This document shows, one piece after another, positions 47,597-58,300 of a stretch of DNA of 64,000 bases. The notes under the pieces were generated by a model that was given only the letters and a program-made list of their open reading frames with translations, did no database searches and was not told the DNA's origin. The position numbers and the translations under genes are program-made. Source of the stretch: Thamnaconus septentrionalis (lineage: Eukaryota > Chordata > Actinopteri > Tetraodontiformes > Monacanthidae); the NCBI GenBank assembly GCA_009823395.1, contig CM020501.1, positions 1,770,861-1,834,860 on the forward strand, given 5' to 3'. Within the stretch, counting starts at the first letter, position 1. Each line of letters begins with the position of its first letter.

Positions 47597-48294
47597 ATGT
47601 ATAGGTCACTCGTTTTAATTCTACTGCAGCTCGTCCGTATTGTCGGAAGTCGTGGACAGAGCCGGTTAATGCTCTTAGAGCACCGACTAAAGAGAAGAGC
47701 AGCATGGAGAAGAAAGATGGCAGCAGCATTTGTCTCTGCTCTGATAGCCGCAGAACCAGAAAGAAGAATATGGATCCGAACAAGGAGTAACGACTGGTGG
47801 GACAGAGTGGTTATGACTTCTTTTTCGGACCAACAGTGGCTGGCAAATTTTCGGATGCAACGTCGGACATTTAATCTCTTATGTGGGAAACTGCGACCAT
47901 TGCTCGAACGACAAAATACGCAAATGCGTGCGGCCATACCACTGCAGAAGAGGATTGCTGTGGCAGTTTGGTACCTTGCATCAGGTACTGATTTTAAAAC
48001 TCTGTCCGAGTTGTTTGGCATGGGCAAAACAACAGTGTCAATTTGTGTGTGGGAGGTCTGTTGCGCTATACGCACAATCCAGAGCCAGTTCGTTAGTTTG
48101 CCCCGAGGAAACAGGCTGCGGGAGATTGTGGATGGATTCGAGGATAGATGGGGGTTTCCACAATGCGGGGGAGCAATAGATGGCTCCCATATTCCGATAA
48201 CTGCACCCTCCAGCGGCGCAAAGGATTACTTCAACTGCAAAGGAAGTCATTCCATCATCCTTCAAGCTGTTGTGGATCACCTTTCTAGGTGAGT

Positions 48295-48327
<33 letters not shown>

Positions 48328-49095
48328 TATACATTTTTGAGTTACATCGTGTTTTCAATTATATAATGAGTTGTATGAATATAATGTGTAGTTCAGCAAA
48401 GCTAATCTACTTGCATGTTTTCAATCAACAGATTCACCAATTTCAATGTTGGATGGCCTGGCAGTGTACATGATGCAAGAGTGCTAAGGAACTCCACATT
48501 GTTTGAACTTGCTGAGAGTGGCAACCTCTTCCCACTGGTAAGGCATACACTTGTGAATTTATTGTAGAATACCTCAAAATGGCAATCCTACTGTTTCACC
48601 ACACGTGACAAACATTACGTTAATGTGAAAATTGTTTTCTTTCTAATTCTTTCCCTTTAGGACACACGAGAAATTGGAGGCGTACAGGTGCCACTGATGC
48701 TGTTGGGAGACCCTGCTTACCCTCTAATGAGCTGGCTGATGAAGGGATATGCGGACAACGGACATCTTACAAGAGAGCAGAGACACTTCAACTACAGACT
48801 GTGCCGTGCACGCATGACAGTTGAATGTGCTTTTGGGAGACTGAAGGGTAGATTTCGTTGTCTACTGAAAAAGATGGACATCAGCGTCGCAAAGGTCCCT
48901 ACAGTAGTCAGCAGCTGTGTTGTCTTGCACAACTTGTGCGAGTCACAGGGTGATGCCTTTCTCGACGAATGGAGGACCGAAATGGATGAGGCAGCCGAAT
49001 TGCGAGAACAACATTTTCTAATGCATCTCGAGGGAAATGAAGAAGAGCCACATAATACTAGACGTGCTCTCTCCGCATATTTTACTGAGAACTGA
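47597..49095 (+). CDS. PIF/Harbinger (HARBI1-like) transposase, three exons
   Basis: Exons 47597-48288, 48432-48537 and 48661-49095 join in frame (GT/AG; phases 2 and 0) to 411 codons, 410 residues, with no internal stop. After a basic N-terminus the core shows RRTFNLLCGKLRPLLERQ and AVAVWYLASGTDFKTLSELF (helix-turn-helix-like), then the DDE nuclease: CGGAIDGSHIPI (first Asp), LMLLGDPAYPLMSWLMKGY (second Asp) and MTVECAFGRLKGRFRCL (Glu), ending RRALSAYFTEN. This order and the DPAYP motif are specific to Harbinger transposases and domesticated HARBI1. A CA microsatellite follows the first donor. The start Met could instead be the MAAAF at about 47717. No partner Myb-like gene or terminal repeats were identified, so mobility is uncertain. 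Confidence 0.88.
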
Positions 49096-49132
49096 TTGTG
49101 AGTAATAACATAGGAAGTTACGTTTGCGTTTC

Positions 49133-49138
49133 AATAAA
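49133..49138 (+). terminator. polyadenylation signal of the Harbinger transposase
   Basis: AATAAA 38 bp after the stop codon, in the usual position. Confidence 0.65.
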
Positions 49139-49234
49139 AAAATTACTGAATTTGTACTTGTGCAGAAATTATTATACTTACACTACACCTTAGAATTTTT
49201 TCAGCTCAGCTCAGGTTCTGAGTTACAATAGTAA

Positions 49235-49680
49235 AGACCAAAGAACTATTGGGGAAACACCCATGTTCATTGTAATTTAAACAACTGTTGATACGCTGTT
49301 GTTATGAACAATGCAGATGCAGAGCTAACCAGTGCAGATGATTGAGTTGGATATAACGCCAATTTATAGATCGTTTGGACATGCACATTCAAATGGAAAG
49401 AGTACATGACTATGTTTTTTCAAATCGTTGCTGCCACCCCCCTTTTTTAAATAAAAAAATGCAGATGTCTTGGTTTGTGCAGACGACTTTCCTATTCAAA
49501 TAGGTGTGGCAAAGGATGTACCAATTCCAGATGCAGACCAAAGAACTATTGGGGAAACACCCATATTCATTGTAATTTAAACAACTGTTGATACGCTGTT
49601 GTTATGAACAATGCAGATGCAGAGCTAACCAGTGCAGATGATTGAGTTGGATATAACGCCAATTTATAGATCGTTTGGGT
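49235..49680 (+). repeat. 300-bp-spaced direct duplication
   Basis: 49235-49380 and 49535-49680 are nearly identical over about 144 bp (GACCAAAGAACTATTGGGGA onward) at an exact offset of 300. After it the copies diverge by a short indel (GTGACGCC) and then share ATGCACATTCAAATGG. It lies 3' of the Harbinger transposase. 49750-50500 has no supported gene. Confidence 0.85.
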
Positions 49681-50584
49681 GACGCCCATGCACATTCAAA
49701 TGGAAACAATACCTGTTATAATGGCATTGTAACAGGTATGTGAGCAGATACTGGACAATACATTAAGTTTTTGAGAGGCAATAAAATGTTGATACAAAAT
49801 AAAAGAGATTAAAAAACTTTATTAAAAAAGGTACAAAGACGCAAAAAATCACTCCACAACATGCAATGCGTATAATTTTTTTTTTAAAAGCATTTTCTTT
49901 TTTAAACAAAGACATGTGCAGTGAGGAGCAATAATGCGTTTGACAAAACAGAGAAAATGCTGTTGCATGCCACATTTAAGGTCTCAGTTTATGGCTACCC
50001 TGACAAGGCCCTATGGTTTTTTGTTTTCTTTTGGAGTGAAACCGTGGTTATTATCGCATCAGCAAAAGCTGCTCAAATCTCCGATCAGACAGTCTGTTCC
50101 TTTCCGGGGAAAGCACCAATCCACCTAAACTGAACAACCATTCCACTGGTGCAAATGACTTTCTCTGCGGCAGCTTGACACCACTTTTAGTCTGTATTTT
50201 TTTTCAACGAGAATGGTTCAGAATCTACTTTGCCTACTTTCACCTGTTTAGCGGGAGAGGGGCCGTCGGAGGATGTGGTAGCTGCAGCGGTCATGTCAGT
50301 GGGGGGAGCCCGGGGTTTATTTATTAGTGAGTTTCACGTTCCCCTGCCGGTTTGCTAGGTGCTTGCTCAGATTTGAGGTAGAATTGTTCGCTGTAGGTAA
50401 AAGTCCCCACCCCCCCATTACTGTTTTTGCAAATGTACTCCCTTACTTTACTTGTTGAAAAAAATTAATCGGATTACAGTAATGCGTTACTTCTAACGTG
50501 TTACTGCCCATCACTGGTCGTTACCCGTCACAATTCACACTAGTTCACCAACGCCGATCTTTCATGTCCAAACTTGACCCACAC

Positions 50585-51595
50585 CCGCAGTTCAGATGAT
50601 GAGAAAAGTCTTCCGGACTACACAACTCGATCATTGTGCCGGAGAAGGATGGGTTCCTTCGCATCTGTATTGACTTCAGGAAATTAAACGCAATCTCATT
50701 TTTTGATGCCTACCCCATGCCCTGGATAGAGAACTTGCTGGAGAGAATTGGGAGGACCAAGTCCCCCTTTAGATTCCCATAGCCGGCCCCTCACTGCATT
50801 CAGGACCCCCCTTTGCCTCTTCCAGTTTACGGTGATGGCCTTTGGCCTACATGGTGCCCCGGCCACATTCCAGAGGCTTATGGACAGAATACTGCAAGGT
50901 TGTGGGGACTGCAGTGCCGCCTATTTGGATTGGGACGACCCTGAGGCCTTTGGGTTGCCTGTCTGTCGGTGTCTGAGTGTGTGTTTCCCTCACTACCAGA
51001 TACCTGAGGGGCGGAGCTCGCCAATCGGGAGCACCTGAGGCCATGGTTCTCAAGGCTGTAAAGGAGGGCTGGCCTATCTCGCTCGCTCTCTCTCCCTACC
51101 GGCACCTGGAGACTCTGCCGGCGCCACTTTGAGCTCCTTTGTTCTGGTTATGGCTTAGTTGCACGTATTCTTTGGTTTTGTAAATAAAATTCACATTTAT
51201 CAATGCTCCTCCGTCCTCCGTTGGGCTGTCTTTGGAAGTCCCTTCCTGGTACAGGTGGATGCCTCTGGTGTGGGCATTGGCGCGGTACTGGCACAGGGAG
51301 AGCCCGGTGAGGAACATCCAGTGCTCTACCTCAGCAGAAAACTTCTGCCTCAGGAAACCCAATGCTCCACAATTGAGAAAGAGTGTCTCGCGATCAAGTC
51401 GGCATTGGACAGCCTCAGATACTACCTTCCCTGGAGGGAGTTTGACCTCCAAACTGACCATAGAGCTCTGACCTGGATCCAGTCAATGAAGGACTGGAAC
51501 GCCAGGGTGACTCGGTGGTACCTGAAGTAGCCATCTGCGCAGGTGTGCTGATATTGGAGCATACCATGTGTGGTTCCGTAATCCTTCAATTAGTA
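50585..51595 (+). mobile_element. Ty3/gypsy reverse transcriptase/RNase H fragment with internal insertion
   Basis: Reverse-transcriptase parts are SIIVPEKDGFLRICIDFRKL (about 50630) and TVMAFGLHGAPATFQRLMD (about 50830), then AAYLD at 50925, where the catalytic YLDD is interrupted. After foreign sequence (50930-51225, with AATAAA near its end, LTR-like) the RNase H follows: VQVDASGVGIGAVLAQG, SRKLLPQETQCSTIEKECLA and TDHRALTWIQSMKDWNARVT. Frame breaks occur before 50750. Not functional. Confidence 0.8.
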
Positions 51596-51970
51596 GTGTT
51601 GTGCAATGATTCAGGGGTTCCTTTGTCAGGAGGAAGTGGTCAAATTGTGTATGTTTTGTTGTGGTTGTGAGAGTAATGGCAGAGAGCCTTTACTGTTACT
51701 TTAATACCCTTTATGATGATGATAGTGATGTCGCTTCATGGAGTGTCTCTTGTGCATTGTGACTGAAGTTAGATTGAGGGAAAGGAAAGGTTCTCCTCAC
51801 CTGCTTTGCTCTCCCTTTTTCTCACGTTTTTTTTCCCTCCCTCCAGACCCTTCCGGCTTTTATGAAGGAAAAGAACACCGCTCTCGACCATTTTTCTTAT
51901 CCTCCTGTCTCACACTGGTGGTGTCAACAGGTTCTTAGAACCAGCTCCACCTCTGATTGGTTCCCTGCAG

Positions 51971-52067
51971 GAAGCCCCCATGGTGGCCTGGGCCTCCATC
52001 TTCCTGGAGTGCGCTCGCAAAGAGGAGGGGGACGGGAAGGAGGACTGCTACTACTGCCTGGACTGCA
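51971..52067 (+). CDS. orphan coding exon, gene not recognised
   Basis: A 97-bp segment is flanked by a strong acceptor (TTGGTTCCCTGCAG) and donor (GTGAGT). It encodes APMVAWASIFLECARKEEGD and KEDCYYCLDC with strong G/C at third positions, unlike the surrounding AT-rich repeats. Cys pairs suggest a disulfide or metal site. No neighbouring exon could be tied to it with confidence. It may be an isolated exon of a gene that continues elsewhere, or a relic. Confidence 0.45.
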
Positions 52068-52714
52068 GTGAGTGGGGTGTTGTTGTGTTGTGTTCCTTTT
52101 TACCAGTAGATGGTGCCAAACATCAGGTGGTTCTATAGTGGCAAAAAAAACAACAAAAGAAACGCCATTTTGATTTTGAATGTAAGAGTTAAAGTGGATG
52201 TTACAAGTTTTCCGTGTCTTCACAGTTGAGAGAAAATGTTAAATATTCGCACATTACCAACTGAGGTTCAATGTCTGAGACTCAGAAAAGCATCTTTGCA
52301 ACCAAAGAAACCTTTGGCATGAAATGCAAACGGTCTCCAAACAACAAAGTAAGATGCCTTGAAGAACAAGATGCTTGTCAGGTAGCTTTGAATTAGTTTA
52401 GGATTATTTAGAAGTTCTGTTTCAAATCTTATCCTTCCCCCTCTCCCAATAAGGGAAAAAGCTGTAAGATTGTTAAAATTCCTTTGAAAATGTGTACAAT
52501 TACTTTGAAAATGAAGATAAATTGTTCTTGTGTTAAATGCTGTCAATGGCTGTTGCTTAAATAGAAAAAAACCCACTGAAAAACGTCATAATAGATAGGA
52601 AATGACTCTAAAACGACTATTATAGAAAGGTAACGACTATAATAGACTAATAGAAAAAAAATACTTCTATTATTATGTTGTTGATAGTACAGTTTTAATG
52701 GTTTACTAACATAA

Positions 52715-54060
52715 TTATCAATGCTAATAATAATAATAATAAACTTTTATTTGTACAGCGCTAAATCACAACCAATGGCGTCTCAAAGCGCTTTATACAA
52801 TCAGAGAGAACCAACTGGGCCCCCGGAGCAAGCAAAATGCGACAGTGGCTGGGAAAAACTCCCCTGTGGGAAGAAACCTAGGGCAGAACCAGACTCCAGA
52901 GGGCCATCATCTGCCTATGAGTAGTTGGGGTGAAATACAAAAATAGAGGAGAGACAGAGAAAGAGAGAAAGTAGTAGAGTGAGCCAGGGTGGCAGACAGG
53001 ACAGAGTGAAAAACAGATACACCAACCAGGCATTCACAAAACGGATATAAACACAAAGAATAGGAAATAATTCAAGGCTGCTGTCCGTGTGGGCTGTAAG
53101 TGTCCATGCTTTGGAAGGCAAGAGCCTATCCAGATGGACAATCTGCCGATAGGACAAGTCCAGGTCCTAGGCGTGGTGGTGGGACAAGCGATGACACCAA
53201 GACCCCCAGGACAGCACAATCCAGCTCCTGGCGCAGTGGTCATCACCTGCCGGGGACACAGAGACTGCGGCAGTATCATGCATATCGAGCATACTGTACA
53301 AAGCATAATGAGAGCTAGTTTGGACAGAGTAGATAGAGTCAAAGATTGATTGGGTGAGGAGAGTGATAGAAGCTCCGCCTGCACAGAGCAACGATCCCTG
53401 TAGCGGGAGCGAAAGATCTCCCTTCACGGCGTAAGCCTATAGCAGCTTAACTGACAGTGGATGGAATCTAACTATAAGCTTTAAGAAAAAGGAAAGTCTT
53501 AAGTCTACTCCTAAATGAACTAACTGTGTCTGCCCCCCTCACCGAGGCTGGAAGATGATTCCAAAATAAAGGTGCCAGGAAACTGAAACACCTACCTCCT
53601 GACCTAACTCTAGAAATTTTTGGGATAACTAAAAGACCTGAATCCTCAGAGCGAAGGGCTCTTGGAGGATGATAAAGTTCAATTAGTTCCCTAATATAAG
53701 AAGGAGCCTGAGAATGAAGAGCTTTGTAAGTTAAAACTAGAATCTTAAATTCAATTCTAAATTTGACAGGCAGCCAATGCAAGGAAGCTAAGATTGGAGT
53801 AATATGCTGCCTCCTTCTAGTTCCGGTTAACAATCGTGCCGCAGAGTTTTGGATTAACTGTAATGTCCTAAGGGATGAATTTGGGCATCCTGCTAGTACC
53901 GAGTTACAGTAATCTAGCCTAGATGTAACAAAAGCATGGATTATTTTTTCAGCGTCTTTGAAGGACAAAAAACCTCGAATTTTGGCAATGTTTCTTAAGT
54001 GGAAAAAAGCTGACCTCCCCACATTCTGAATATGAGAATTAAAGGTAATCATTCTGGTTT
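52715..54060 (-). mobile_element. antisense L2-type LINE
   Basis: ORF piece 54064-53468 on minus: FFHLRNIAKIRGFLSF, SRLDYCNSVLAGCPNSSL, QNSAARLLTGTRRRQHITP, LHWLPVKFRIEFKILVLTYK and the end FRSRLKTFLFLKAYS, with an intact frame over about 198 codons. A 700-bp 3' UTR follows and ends at 52720-52745 in an ATT-type tail next to GTACAGCGCTAAATCAC. Upstream it is cut off at 54064 by a Penelope-type segment; the YADD region is missing. Confidence 0.85.
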
Positions 54061-54066
54061 CCAAAC

Positions 54067-54690
54067 ATGACTTACTCGGTTCACTTCAGACCCAGTAACA
54101 CTCTCAGGCAAAGACTGGTTCACCCAAAGAACAAAACACCAAGGCACAAACTCAATGTCGTCTACGCAGTCCAGTGCGGTGAGGACTGCCAAGATCTTTA
54201 CATTGGCGAGACCAAACAGCTGCGACACAGACGCATGGCCCAACACAGAATCAGGACAGGACTCAGCGGTTCATCTGCATTTACAAGAGAAAAGTCACAC
54301 CTTATCATACTTAACCCTTTAGGCGCCATGGTCGCAACATTGCGACAACCGTCATTTGCTGTCACTATCTCCACTGACAGACTCAGGAAATCATTTCTCC
54401 CCCACGCCATACGGCTCTTTAACAGTCATCGCTAGAGCCCTGGACCTACGGAGTACACATGTATGCACACTTGCATTATTGTATCGTGCTTGCATAGTGA
54501 AATTTGTAATTTATAAAGAACTGTACCTTTGTACCTTTTGTAAATTTGTGATTTCCAAGATTTTTCTCTTTTATATAGTTGGTTCAAAGCCTTGAATGCC
54601 TCTGTACTGTTCTGTATCTTGTCGAGCTGCTGTAAATGCAAATTTCTCTTGGAGATTAATAAAGTATTCATCTATCTATCTTTCTAAAAT
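54067..54690 (+). mobile_element. Penelope GIY-YIG fragment fused to a LINE 3' end
   Basis: A single open frame (54067-54435) begins with a Penelope-like GIY-YIG endonuclease part: RPSNTLRQRLVHPKNKTPRH, VYAVQCGEDCQDLYIGETKQ, RRMAQHRI. It then changes near 54300 to the terminus of a CR1/L2-like LINE, RLRKSFLPHAIRLFNSHR, followed by its 3' UTR ending AATAAAGTATTCATCTATC near 54680. The two parts come from different retroelement classes, so this is a chimeric junction. Confidence 0.7.
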
Positions 54691-54835
54691 ACTATTGGAG
54701 AATGCTATAACGACTGAGGACTACTTACAATTTCAACAACCGAGACTGAATGGGCCAATAGTATTTCAAGCGCCAATACTGCGGCGCTTTCCACAACGCA
54801 CCAAGTACCACCAACACTTAAGATGAAACACCGGG

Positions 54836-55242
54836 CGCAACAAAGCACCACCAAAGAAGAAACACCGGCAGAAACTAAGCACCAAGATCTGGGCGCAAGG
54901 AGGCGCCGGTCTGGCGCCCGTACTTCGGTGGCCGAGTGGCGAAGAAACGAACGTGTAAGCCGAATTCTGGCTCACAGAGTTGGGTCCAGGACGCTACGTC
55001 GAGCTCGAGACCCGCCCGGTACCCTGAGTCAGAGCGTCCCGCGGAGGGACACGGAGGGGGCGTTGTTCCCCCTCCGATGTTTCTGAGAGATGTCAGCAGC
55101 GGGTTATGCACCAGAAAACGACATTCAGCAAGAAGTTATAGCGCTCCAAAGCAACGAGAGAACACACATCGGTCGCAACAAAGCACCACTAAGACAAAAC
55201 ACGGTGGAAACTAAGCAATGTGGCTCATTTACTGTCCGCTAC
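54836..55242 (+). repeat. diverged tandem unit forming the foldback target
   Basis: CGCAACAAAGCACCAC occurs at about 54837 and 55174, and the following sequence is related. CGCTACGTCGAGCTCGAGAC (about 54991) in the first unit corresponds to CGCTACCTCGAGTTCAAGAC, which is now on the far side of the foldback element (63153). So the element landed in the second copy of a diverged duplication, the rest of which is 63151-63280. No gene recognised. Confidence 0.5.
55234..55242 (+). other. 9-bp target-site duplication, left
   Basis: GTCCGCTAC immediately before the foldback element; an identical copy lies at 63151-63159. Confidence 0.9.
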
Positions 55243-55363
55243 GACGCTGAAGTTGGCACCACATTCGCCGCGGTGATTTCTTAGGTTTCGATTCCACCTT
55301 AAAATAAAATTCCGCTATTTGACCACTAGATGGATGTGCTTATCCCAACACTGTTCAACTTTG

Positions 55364-58300
55364 TCATTCACATTACTGTATTCCTAATTTTTCAGGTGGA
55401 TTATTTCAAAATCTATACAGTGATTTTTGACAAGTGAGGTATCGTTGGAAAGCCTGGGAGCTCTACTATCACAATCAGTTGAGACATTTCACGGGAAATA
55501 ATTTCTGGCCCATTGGGGCGACTTCAAAGTTGGCAACTTTATCATTCACATTACTGTATTTCTCATTTTTCAGGTGGATTATTTCAAAATCTATACAGTA
55601 ATTTTTGACAAGTGAGGTATCGTTGGAAAGCCTGGGAGCTCTACTATCACAATCAGTTGAGACATTCCATGGGAAATCAGTTTTGGCCTTTTGGGGCGAC
55701 TTCAAAGTTGGCAACTTTATCATTCACATTACTGTATTTCTCATTTTCAGGTGGATTATTTCAAAATCTATACAGTAATTTTTGACAAGTGAGGTATCGT
55801 TGGAAAGCCTGGGAGCTCTACTATCACAATCAGTTGAGACATTCCATGGGAAATCAGTTTTGGCCTTTTGGGGCGACTTCAAAGTTGGCAACTTTATCAT
55901 TCACATTACTGTATTTCTCATTTTTCAGGTGGATTATTTCAAAATCTATACAGTAATTTTTGACAAGTGAGGTATCGTTGGAAAGCCTGGGAGCTCTACT
56001 ATCACAATCAGTTGAGACATTTCACGGGAAATCAGTTTTGGCCCATTGGGGCGACTTCAAAGTAGGCAGCTTTGTTATTCACATTACTGTAATTCTCATT
56101 TTTGCTAATGATTTCTTAAAAATCTATACAGTAAATCTTGACAAGTGAAGTATCATTGGAAAGCCTGGGAGCTCTACTATCACAATCAGGTGAGACATTC
56201 CACGGGAAATCATTTCTAGCCTTTTGGGGCGACTTCAAAGTTGGCAACTTTGTCATTCACATGACTGTATTTCTCATTTTGCTAATGATTTTATTAAAAT
56301 CTATACAGTAAAATTTGACAAGTGAGGTCTCATTGGAAAGCCTGGGAGCTCTACTATCACAATCAGTTGAGACATTCCACGGGAAATCAGTTTTGGCCCT
56401 TTGGGGCGACTTCAAAGTAGGCAACTTTATCATTCACATGACTGTAATTCTCATTTTCAGGTGGATTATTTCAAAATCTATACAGTAAGATTTGACAAGT
56501 GAGGTATCATTGGAAAGCCTGGGAGCTCTACTATCACACTCAGTTGAGACATTTCACGGGAAATCATTTTTGGCCCATTGGGGCGACTTCAAAGTAGGCA
56601 ACTTTGTCATTCACATTACTGTAATTCTCATTTTTGCGAATGATTTATTAAAAATCTATACAGTAAGATTTGACAAGTGAGGTATCATTGGAAAGCCTGG
56701 GAGCTCTACTATCACAATCAGTTGAGACATTTCACGGGAAATCATTTTTGGCCCATTGGGGCGACTTCAAAGTAGGCAGCTTTGTCATTCACATTACTGT
56801 AATTCTCATTTTGCTAATGATTTATTAAAATCTATACAGTAAGATTTGACAAGTGAGGTATCATTGGAAAGCCTGGGAGCTCTACTATCACAATCAGTTG
56901 AGACATTCCACGGGAAATCATTTTTGGCCCTTTGGGGCGACTTCAAAGTAGGCAACTTTGTCATTCACATTACTGTATTTCTCATTTTTCAGGTGGATTA
57001 TTTCAAAATCTATACAGTAATTTTTGACAAGTGAGGTATCGTTGGAAAGCCTGGGAGCTCTACTATCACAATCAGTTGAGACATTTCACGGGAAATCATT
57101 TTTGGCCCATTGGGGCGACTTCAAAGTTGGCAACTTTATCATTCACATTACTGTATTTCTCATTTTTCAGGTGGATTATTTCAAAATCTATACAGTAATT
57201 TTTGACAAGTGAGGTATCGTTGGAAAGCCTGGGAGCTCTACTATCACAATCAGTTGAGACATTCCATGGGAAATCAGTTTTGGCCTTTTGGGGCGACTTC
57301 AAAGTTGGCAACTTTATCATTCACATTACTGTATTTCTCATTTTTCAGGTGGATTATTTCAAAATCTATACAGTAATTTTTGACAAGTGAGGTATCGTTG
57401 GAAAGCCTGGGAGCTCTACTATCACAATCAGTTGAGACATTCCATGGGAAATCATTTTTGGCCTTTTGGGGCGACTTCAAAGTTGGCAACTTTATCATTC
57501 ACATTACTGTATTTCTCATTTTTCAGGTGGATTATTTCAAAATCTATACAGTAATTTTTGACAAGTGAGGTATCGTTGGAAAGCCTGGGAGCTCTACTAT
57601 CACAATCAGTTGAGACATTCCATGGGAAATCAGTTTTGGCCTTTTGGGGCGACTTCAAAGTTGGCAACTTTATCATTCACATTACTGTATTTCTCATTTT
57701 TCAGGTGGATTATTTCAAAATCTATACAGTAATTTTTGACAAGTGAGGTATCGTTGGAAAGCCTGGGAGCTCTACTATCACAATCAGTTGAGACATTTCA
57801 CGGGAAATCAGTTTTGGCCCATTGGGGCGACTTCAAAGTAGGCAGCTTTGTTATTCACATTACTGTAATTCTCATTTTTGCTAATGATTTCTTAAAAATC
57901 TATACAGTAAATCTTGACAAGTGAAGTATCATTGGAAAGCCTGGGAGCTCTACTATCACAATCAGGTGAGACATTCCACGGGAAATCATTTCTAGCCTTT
58001 TGGGGCGACTTCAAAGTTGGCAACTTTGTCATTCACATGACTGTATTTCTCATTTTTGCTAATGATTTATTAAAAATCTATACAGTAAAATTTGACAAGT
58101 GAGGTCTCATTGGAAAGCCTGGGAGCTCTACTATCACAATCAGTTGAGACATTCCACGGGAAATCAGTTTTGGCCCTTTGGGGCGACTTCAAAGTAGGCA
58201 ACTTTATCATTCACATGACTGTAATTCTCATTTTTCAGGTGGATTATTTCAAAATCTATACAGTAAGATTTGACAAGTGAGGTATCATTGGAAAGCCTGG

